A DNA stretch of 16,280 nucleotides from DAOTTY01 sp034437575 (lineage in GTDB: Bacteria; Chloroflexota; Anaerolineae; Aggregatilineales; Phototrophicaceae), in the NCBI GenBank assembly GCA_034437575.1, contig DAOTTY010000346.1:1-16280 (forward strand), in the 5' to 3' direction. This document shows positions 11,783-16,280 of this stretch, in pieces. The stretch's first letter is position 1; each line of letters starts with the position of its first letter. A program made the position numbers and the translations under genes. Under the pieces are notes generated by a model. The model was not told the origin of the DNA and searched no databases. It saw nothing but the letters and a program-made list of their open reading frames with translations.

Positions 11783-14185
11783 ATGGCTTATTCAATCCAC
11801 AAGGCGGGCGTTGTTGGTGCTGGGACGATGGGCAGCGGCATCGCGGCCCTGCTGGCAGGCGTGGGAATTCCCACCACGCTGCTTGATATTCCGGCCCCCG
11901 GCACCCTACCTGATAGCGACTTCAAAGCACGGCATGGGCCTGCGCTGGCCGCACTGGAACGGCTGAAGAAGTCGCGCCCACCAGAGCTTTTCGCAGCAGA
12001 TGACCTGGATAACATCACGGTTGGCAACACGGAAGATCACCTGGACTGGCTGAGCGACGCAGACTGGGTGGTTGAAGTCGTGGTGGAAAAGCTGGACGTG
12101 AAGCGGGCACTGTTCGCTAAATTGCAAGCGGTGGCCCGCCCCGATGCGATTCTGTCTACCAACACGTCAGGCTTGCCCATCCGCGACATTGCTGAGGGCA
12201 TGGGGCCGGACTTCACGAAGCGCTTTATGGGCACGCATTTTTTCAACCCGGCCCGTTACCTGCGCCTGCTGGAACTCATCCCCCATCCCGATACTGACCC
12301 GGCTGCTGTTGCAGCGATGCAGCAGTTTTTGGAAGTACGCCTGGGCAAAGGGGTGGTCATCGCCAAAGACGAGCCGAACTTCATCGGCAACCGTATGATG
12401 TCCATGACATTGGGGCAGACGATAAACTACGCCATCGACAACGGCATGACAGTTGACGAAATTGATGACCTGACCGGCCCGCTGCTTGGGCGACCCCAAA
12501 CGGCTACCTTCCGCCTGAGCGACCTCATTGGCAACGATGTCATGATGCACGTTGCCCGTAACCTGTCCCCGGCCATCCAGGATAGTGACCCGGATCGTGA
12601 TGTCCTCACCCATGAGCGCACCAATGCGATCTATGACCATCTGCTAGAAAACGGCTACCTGGGCAACAAGAGCGGCCAGGGCTTTTACAAGCGCGTCACG
12701 GCTGACGACGGCAGCAAGGACTTCTGGCCGCTCAACCTGCAAACGCTTGACTACGACCCGCCCCAAAAGGGGCGCTTTAAGCGTGTAGGTGCCCATCGCA
12801 AAGTAGACGATGTGGGCGAACGCATTAAGCGGCTGCTTGGCGAAGATGACCGCGCCGCCCAATTCCTGTTCCATCACTTTGCCTTCTACCTGACGTATGC
12901 TTCTAAGCGCGTGCCGGAAATCACAGAAACGCTGGTTGACCTGGACAACGCGCAAAAGTGGGGCTTCGCGCACAAAATGGGGCCGTTTGAAATCTGGGAT
13001 GCGCTGGGCGTGGCGGATTCACTGGCCCGGTTTGAAGGGGCGGGCTACACCGCTGCGGATTGGGTTCAGTCAATGCTAGACGGCGGCGCAGCGGCGTTTT
13101 ATCGGCGGGATGCCAACGGCAAGATGACGGGTTACTACAGCCCGCAGCAGGGCACCTATGTTCCGCTGGCAGGCGACCCGCGTGAAATCAAAGTCGCCAA
13201 CCTGAAGGCGGATGGCAAAATCATCAAGGGCAACGACGGGGCCAACATTATTGACCTGGGCGACGGCATCGCGCTGCTGGAAATGACCACTCAGCATATG
13301 ACCATTGACCAGGACTTTATCGAGATGGGCCTTCAGGCTGTAGAACTGGTGAACAATGGCGACTTTCGCGGGTTGGTGGTGAGCCACGACAACGAGCGCT
13401 TTAGCATCGGTGCTAACCTGATGCTGGTCATGAGGGCGGTCCAGGGCGATCAACTGGATCAGCTTGAGCGGCTGATTAAGGGCCTACAGGACTTCACACT
13501 GGCCATGCGCTACGCCAACGGCCCGGTTGTAATGGCACCGTTCAATCTGGCGCTGGGCGGCGGCGCAGAAATTTTGCTGGCGGGTGATGCGGTTGTGGCT
13601 CACATGGAACTGTATGCGGGGCTGGTTGAGTTCGGCGTCGGCTTGATTCCAGCAGGCGGTGGCACCAAAGAAATGATGCGTCGTGCCTTAAACCCGGTGA
13701 TGCAAACAAAAAACGCTGATGTGCTGCCCCATTTGCAGGCCATTTTTGAGCAAGCCGCCTTTGCAAAGGTCAGTGGCAGCGCAAAAGAAGCCCGCGCCAT
13801 GCACTTCCTGAATGCAAGTGACCGCATCGTCATGAACCGGGCACATTTGTTATCGGAAGCCAGGCGCACTGCATTGCACATGGCGGATGACTACACCCCG
13901 CCCAAACCCGCTCAAATCTATGCCGCCGGGCATGATGCTTACGCGGCACTGCTGGTCGCTATTGATGAACTGGTGCGCGGCAAAGATGCCAGTGAACATG
14001 ATGCGTTCATCGCACGCAAACTGGCCTACGTTATGACAGGCGGCGCTATCACAGAACCAGGTTGGGTCAGTGAGCAGTACATCCTCGACCTGGAACGTGA
14101 TGTGTTCATGGAGCTGGCGCAAACGCCCAAGTCGCTTGAACGCATTGGCCATATGCTGCAAACCAACAAACCGCTACGCAATTAA
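11783..14185 (+). CDS. fadN: 3-hydroxyacyl-CoA dehydrogenase / enoyl-CoA hydratase (FadN-type)
   Basis: This 800-residue bifunctional beta-oxidation enzyme has the dehydrogenase first and the hydratase last, as in Bacillus FadN rather than E. coli FadB. The NAD-binding motif is G12-A-G14-T-M-G17. The dehydrogenase dyad is His152 (GTHFFNP) and Glu164 (LLELIP), with the 12-residue spacing of the family. A first C-terminal helical domain lies at about 190-300 (NKSGQGFYKR) and a second at about 365-455 (GFAHKMGPFEIWD). The crotonase domain (about 480-690) keeps both catalytic glutamates, Glu596 (GGGAE) and Glu616 (LVEFGVG), spaced 20 apart, and the oxyanion region FSIGANL. ATG at 11783 follows AAAGGA by 13 bases, a little far. 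It is probably co-transcribed with the TetR gene. No thiolase or acyl-CoA dehydrogenase follows in the window. Confidence 0.92.
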   Translation: MAYSIHKAGVVGAGTMGSGIAALLAGVGIPTTLLDIPAPGTLPDSDFKARHGPALAALERLKKSRPPELFAADDLDNITVGNTEDHLDWLSDADWVVEVVVEKLDVKRALFAKLQAVARPDAILSTNTSGLPIRDIAEGMGPDFTKRFMGTHFFNPARYLRLLELIPHPDTDPAAVAAMQQFLEVRLGKGVVIAKDEPNFIGNRMMSMTLGQTINYAIDNGMTVDEIDDLTGPLLGRPQTATFRLSDLIGNDVMMHVARNLSPAIQDSDPDRDVLTHERTNAIYDHLLENGYLGNKSGQGFYKRVTADDGSKDFWPLNLQTLDYDPPQKGRFKRVGAHRKVDDVGERIKRLLGEDDRAAQFLFHHFAFYLTYASKRVPEITETLVDLDNAQKWGFAHKMGPFEIWDALGVADSLARFEGAGYTAADWVQSMLDGGAAAFYRRDANGKMTGYYSPQQGTYVPLAGDPREIKVANLKADGKIIKGNDGANIIDLGDGIALLEMTTQHMTIDQDFIEMGLQAVELVNNGDFRGLVVSHDNERFSIGANLMLVMRAVQGDQLDQLERLIKGLQDFTLAMRYANGPVVMAPFNLALGGGAEILLAGDAVVAHMELYAGLVEFGVGLIPAGGGTKEMMRRALNPVMQTKNADVLPHLQAIFEQAAFAKVSGSAKEARAMHFLNASDRIVMNRAHLLSEARRTALHMADDYTPPKPAQIYAAGHDAYAALLVAIDELVRGKDASEHDAFIARKLAYVMTGGAITEPGWVSEQYILDLERDVFMELAQTPKSLERIGHMLQTNKPLRN

Positions 14186-14231
14186 CCCACATTCCGCAGA
14201 CAATGTAACGACTCAGGGACTCGCTTCAATA

Positions 14232-14272
14232 CCCCCATCCCCTGGCTGCGAAGCGGCGGTTGGGGGGGAGGG
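14232..14272. repeat. GC-rich imperfect inverted repeat with G tract
   Basis: CCCCC-AT-CCCC (14232-14242) faces a run of seven G followed by AGGG (14262-14272) across a centre that itself folds (GCTGC-GAA-GCGGC). The whole forms an imperfect hairpin. There is no T tract after it, so a classic terminator is unlikely. It may be a dispersed palindromic (REP-like) element or a structure that stops transcription from the fadN gene by another route. Only one copy is in the window. Confidence 0.4.
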
Positions 14273-14338
14273 CTTCATCGCCAATCATCTGAAATACCCC
14301 CTGTGTCTATGTGCGCGTTGCCAGCGCATGTGGTATTC

Positions 14339-14368
14339 TTGTCCTATACCAGACTGGTTCACTACAAT
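14339..14368 (+). promoter_or_regulatory. Promoter of the kinase-response regulator gene
   Basis: TTGTCC (14339-14344) and TACAAT (14363-14368) are separated by 18 bp, with four and five consensus matches. Transcription would start near 14375, about 19 bases before the ATG, enough to contain the AGGA ribosome binding site. This indicates that the gene is expressed independently of fadN. Confidence 0.5.
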
Positions 14369-14393
14369 AGATTCCTTTGAGTAGGATTTTGAC

Positions 14394-15914
14394 ATGACGC
14401 AACGCACTTACGCCAACCGATACGAGGTCATCCGCCACCTGGGCGAAGGCTCTACAGCAACGGTCTTCTTGGCGCGGGACAAGCGCCTGGGGCGTGAGGT
14501 TGCCCTCAAAATTCTGCTGCCCCATGTGCAGGAAACTGCTCGCAAGCGCTTCTTTCAGGAAGCCGAAGCGGCAGCAGCGCTCAATCACCCTAACATCATG
14601 GCCTTGTTCGACCGGGACGAAGATCACGGCAGTAACTTCCTGGTCGTGGAATATGTGGATGGCGAGCCGCTTTCGCACTACGTGCCGTCTGATGTGGAGA
14701 CGATAGTTGACCTGGGTGTGCAAATCGCACGGGCGCTGCACTACGCCCACGAACACGACGTGATTCACCGTGACATCAAACCCGCCAACATTCAGGTGAC
14801 GGGTGACGGCAAAGTTAAAATTATGGACCTGGGGCTGGCCCTGCCCAAAGAAGCCAAGCGCGTGACCGCTCATGGCATGGTTATTGGCACCCCGGCTTAC
14901 TTATCGCCAGAGCAGGCCCAGGGCCTGACCCTGGATCGGCGCACAGACATCTACTCGCTCGGCATTGTGTTGTTTGAGATGGCCACCGGGCAGTTGCCCT
15001 TCAATGCGGATGACATCGGGGCACTGCTGTTGCAGCAGGTTAAGCAGGCACCACCCAAGCCCACCACTATTGTGCCAGAGCTGCCTGTCGTCCTGGAAAA
15101 TGTCATCATGCGAACGCTGGAAAAGAAACCTGAACGCCGCTATCAAACGGCGGAGGCACTGGCAAATGCGCTGGAAGCGGTTGTGGCTGTACCCCAGGCG
15201 AAGCAAGACGCTGCCACTGCCGACCCGTCCCGGCGCACATCAACGGTTCAGTTTCGCAAACGCACCATTCGCGTGCTGCTGGCAGACGACCACCGTGTGC
15301 TGCGAAAGACCTTGATCGCCTTCCTGGAACAGCGCGACGACTTCGTGGTGGTGGGGGAAGCCGAAGACGGTGAGGCAGCCCTGCGCCAGACGATCAACCT
15401 GCTGCCCGATGTGCTGGTGCTGGACCTGAACATGCCCAAGATGAGCGGCCTTGAAGTGCTGCCGCGCATCCGGCAGGAGGCCCCCAGTGTGAAGGTGCTG
15501 GTGCTCACCGGGCGTGAGGAAGATTGGTACATCGTGCAGGCACTGCGGGCGGGGGCCAACGGCTACCTGATGAAAGCTGGCGACGAAAGCGAAATCATCG
15601 ACGGTATCGACAAGGTGATGCAAGGGCAACTCGTGCTAGGGACGGGCGTCCCTGAGCGCATGGTAGACGGCATGATTGACAAACGCACCGAAACATCGGC
15701 AACGCTTACGCAAAGCGAAAAGCAAGTGCTGTTGTATGTGGCGGCAGGCTACGAAAATGACGAAATCGCCCGCAAAATCTCCATGCCGCTGACCACGCTC
15801 ATCGAAACGCTGGCCCAGTCCATGAATAAACTCAAGGCGGGTGACCGTCATGCTGCCGCCCTCAAAGCGCTGCGCTCCGGGCAAATCTCCCTGGACGCCC
15901 TGCACGACCTGTAA
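14394..15914 (+). CDS. Ser/Thr protein kinase fused to NarL-type response regulator
   Basis: This 506-residue cytosolic protein joins two signalling types. Residues 10-270 form a Hanks-type kinase: glycine loop G17-E-G19-STATV, Lys39 (VALKIL), catalytic loop H125-R-D127-I-K129-PAN, D145-L-G147 in place of DFG, and GTPAYLSPEQ. After a polar linker (about 270-288) comes a receiver domain (about 291-410) with acidic pair D298-D299, phospho-acceptor Asp344 (LDLNMPKMSG), Thr372 and Lys394. The spacings 28 and 50 match NarL. The C terminus (438-490) is a LuxR-like helix-turn-helix (LTQSEKQVLL, NDEIARKI) whose recognition helix (MPLTTLIETLAQ) is unlike the usual TVK.H form. No membrane helix is present. 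ATG at 14394 follows AGGA by eight to nine bases. No histidine kinase is nearby. Targets are unknown. Confidence 0.9.
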   Translation: MTQRTYANRYEVIRHLGEGSTATVFLARDKRLGREVALKILLPHVQETARKRFFQEAEAAAALNHPNIMALFDRDEDHGSNFLVVEYVDGEPLSHYVPSDVETIVDLGVQIARALHYAHEHDVIHRDIKPANIQVTGDGKVKIMDLGLALPKEAKRVTAHGMVIGTPAYLSPEQAQGLTLDRRTDIYSLGIVLFEMATGQLPFNADDIGALLLQQVKQAPPKPTTIVPELPVVLENVIMRTLEKKPERRYQTAEALANALEAVVAVPQAKQDAATADPSRRTSTVQFRKRTIRVLLADDHRVLRKTLIAFLEQRDDFVVVGEAEDGEAALRQTINLLPDVLVLDLNMPKMSGLEVLPRIRQEAPSVKVLVLTGREEDWYIVQALRAGANGYLMKAGDESEIIDGIDKVMQGQLVLGTGVPERMVDGMIDKRTETSATLTQSEKQVLLYVAAGYENDEIARKISMPLTTLIETLAQSMNKLKAGDRHAAALKALRSGQISLDALHDL

Positions 15915-15939
15915 GCCAGCCGTTGTAGGGCGGTTGGCT
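15914..15939. terminator. Stem-loop between convergent genes
   Basis: AGCCAGCCG (15914-15922) pairs with CGGTTGGCT (15931-15939) through nine pairs, one of them G-T, around an eight-base loop. It starts at the last base of the kinase stop codon and lies 12 bases from the stop of the opposing permease gene, the right place for a shared terminator. Neither side has a good T tract, so efficiency is uncertain. Confidence 0.5.
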
Positions 15940-15951
15940 GCCCCGCGAGGG

Positions 15952-16280
15952 TTAGTTCAGCCGCTTGCGGATGACGGTGTGCATCGCTACGGATACCGTG
16001 ATAATCAGGCCGTAAATCAACTGCGTCCAGAAGCCCGTTAACCCAATGGCGACGATGCCGCCGTTGATCGAACCGATGATAAACGTGGCAATGAATGTGC
16101 CCACGATGCTGCCTGTGCCGCCAAACACCGACGTGCCGCCCAAAAACACGGAGCCGAGCGTGGTCATCAACTGGCCTTCACCCAACGTGGTGAAAAAGTT
16201 GACCACATGCAAGCTGGAAATCAAGCCGCCAAAGGCTGCGGCCACGCCCACCCACGCAAACAGTAAAATGCGGGTACGGT
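15952..16280 (-). CDS. Sugar ABC transporter permease, C-terminal part (RbsC-like)
   Basis: Only about 109 C-terminal residues are visible; the frame is open to the right edge (the first visible residues read RTRILLFAWVGVAAAFGG). They match the BPD_transp_2 permeases of ribose/xylose/galactose importers: a Gly-rich segment (LGSVFLGGTSVFGGTGSIVGTFIATFIIG), then NGGIVAIGLTGFWTQLIYGLIITVSV and a short basic tail. A GTG inside the frame at 16251 is not a credible start, because membrane segments continue upstream. Such permeases form the membrane channel with an RbsA-type ATPase and a periplasmic or lipoprotein sugar receptor; those genes would lie beyond the window. The gene is convergent with the kinase fusion gene. 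Confidence 0.85.
   Translation of the reverse strand, partial: RTRILLFAWVGVAAAFGGLISSLHVVNFFTTLGEGQLMTTLGSVFLGGTSVFGGTGSIVGTFIATFIIGSINGGIVAIGLTGFWTQLIYGLIITVSVAMHTVIRKRLN

Noticed and set aside
12167..12640. Open frame of 157 codons on the minus strand inside fadN
   Set aside because: It overlaps the NAD-binding domain of a fully conserved enzyme and has no independent signals.
1..16280. CRISPR array, insertion sequence, integrase, phage or defence genes, tRNA and rRNA
   Set aside because: No regularly spaced repeats, transposase or recombinase motifs, terminal inverted repeats flanking a gene, or cloverleaf sequences were seen on either strand. Gene content is metabolic, envelope and signalling.

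Overview
The window looks like chromosomal DNA from a member of the Chloroflexota, probably an Anaerolineae- or Phototrophicales-like lineage. This is an inference from gene content: Pro/Thr-rich lipoproteins, several polytopic GT-C mannosyltransferase-like proteins, a KstR/FadR-like TetR beside a FadN-type beta-oxidation enzyme, and a Ser/Thr kinase fused to a NarL-type response regulator. No ribosomal or other phylogenetic marker is present. GC content is moderately high and even through the genes. I see no mobile element, CRISPR array, tRNA or rRNA.

Layout. The left edge (1-80) carries the start of a secreted protein reading out of the window. After a gene-free control region of about 490 bp comes a DUF1269-type membrane protein (571-1089, + strand). 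It converges on a minus-strand block: a GT-C glycosyltransferase (1194-3017) and two small tandem paralogues of unknown function (3127-3459 and 3632-3973).

The core of the window (10947 down to 4279, minus strand) reads as one six-gene operon. The order is phosphoserine phosphatase (serB-like), a HAD-IA phosphatase, a 3-phosphoglycerate dehydrogenase-like protein (serA-like), a second GT-C glycosyltransferase, a lipoprotein and an ABC-2 permease. The first three junctions are ATGA or longer overlaps. A clear promoter lies in front of it and a strong stem-loop terminator lies behind it at 4141-4169. Serine biosynthesis thus appears to be co-transcribed with cell-envelope genes. The SerA-like protein lacks the Arg expected in the active site of this family.

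Divergently (+ strand), a TetR regulator (11085-11729) with its own promoter and a palindrome at the predicted transcription start precedes a FadN-type 3-hydroxyacyl-CoA dehydrogenase/enoyl-CoA hydratase (11783-14185). Next comes a 506-residue Ser/Thr kinase-receiver-HTH fusion (14394-15914) with its own promoter. It converges on the C-terminal part of a sugar ABC transporter permease (15952 to the right edge, minus strand).

Most worth a second look are the kinase-response regulator fusion, the substituted active site of the SerA-like protein, the tandem paralogue family, and the coupling of serine synthesis with glycosyl transfer and lipoprotein genes. I did not find a clear-cut new multi-gene defence or mobile system here.
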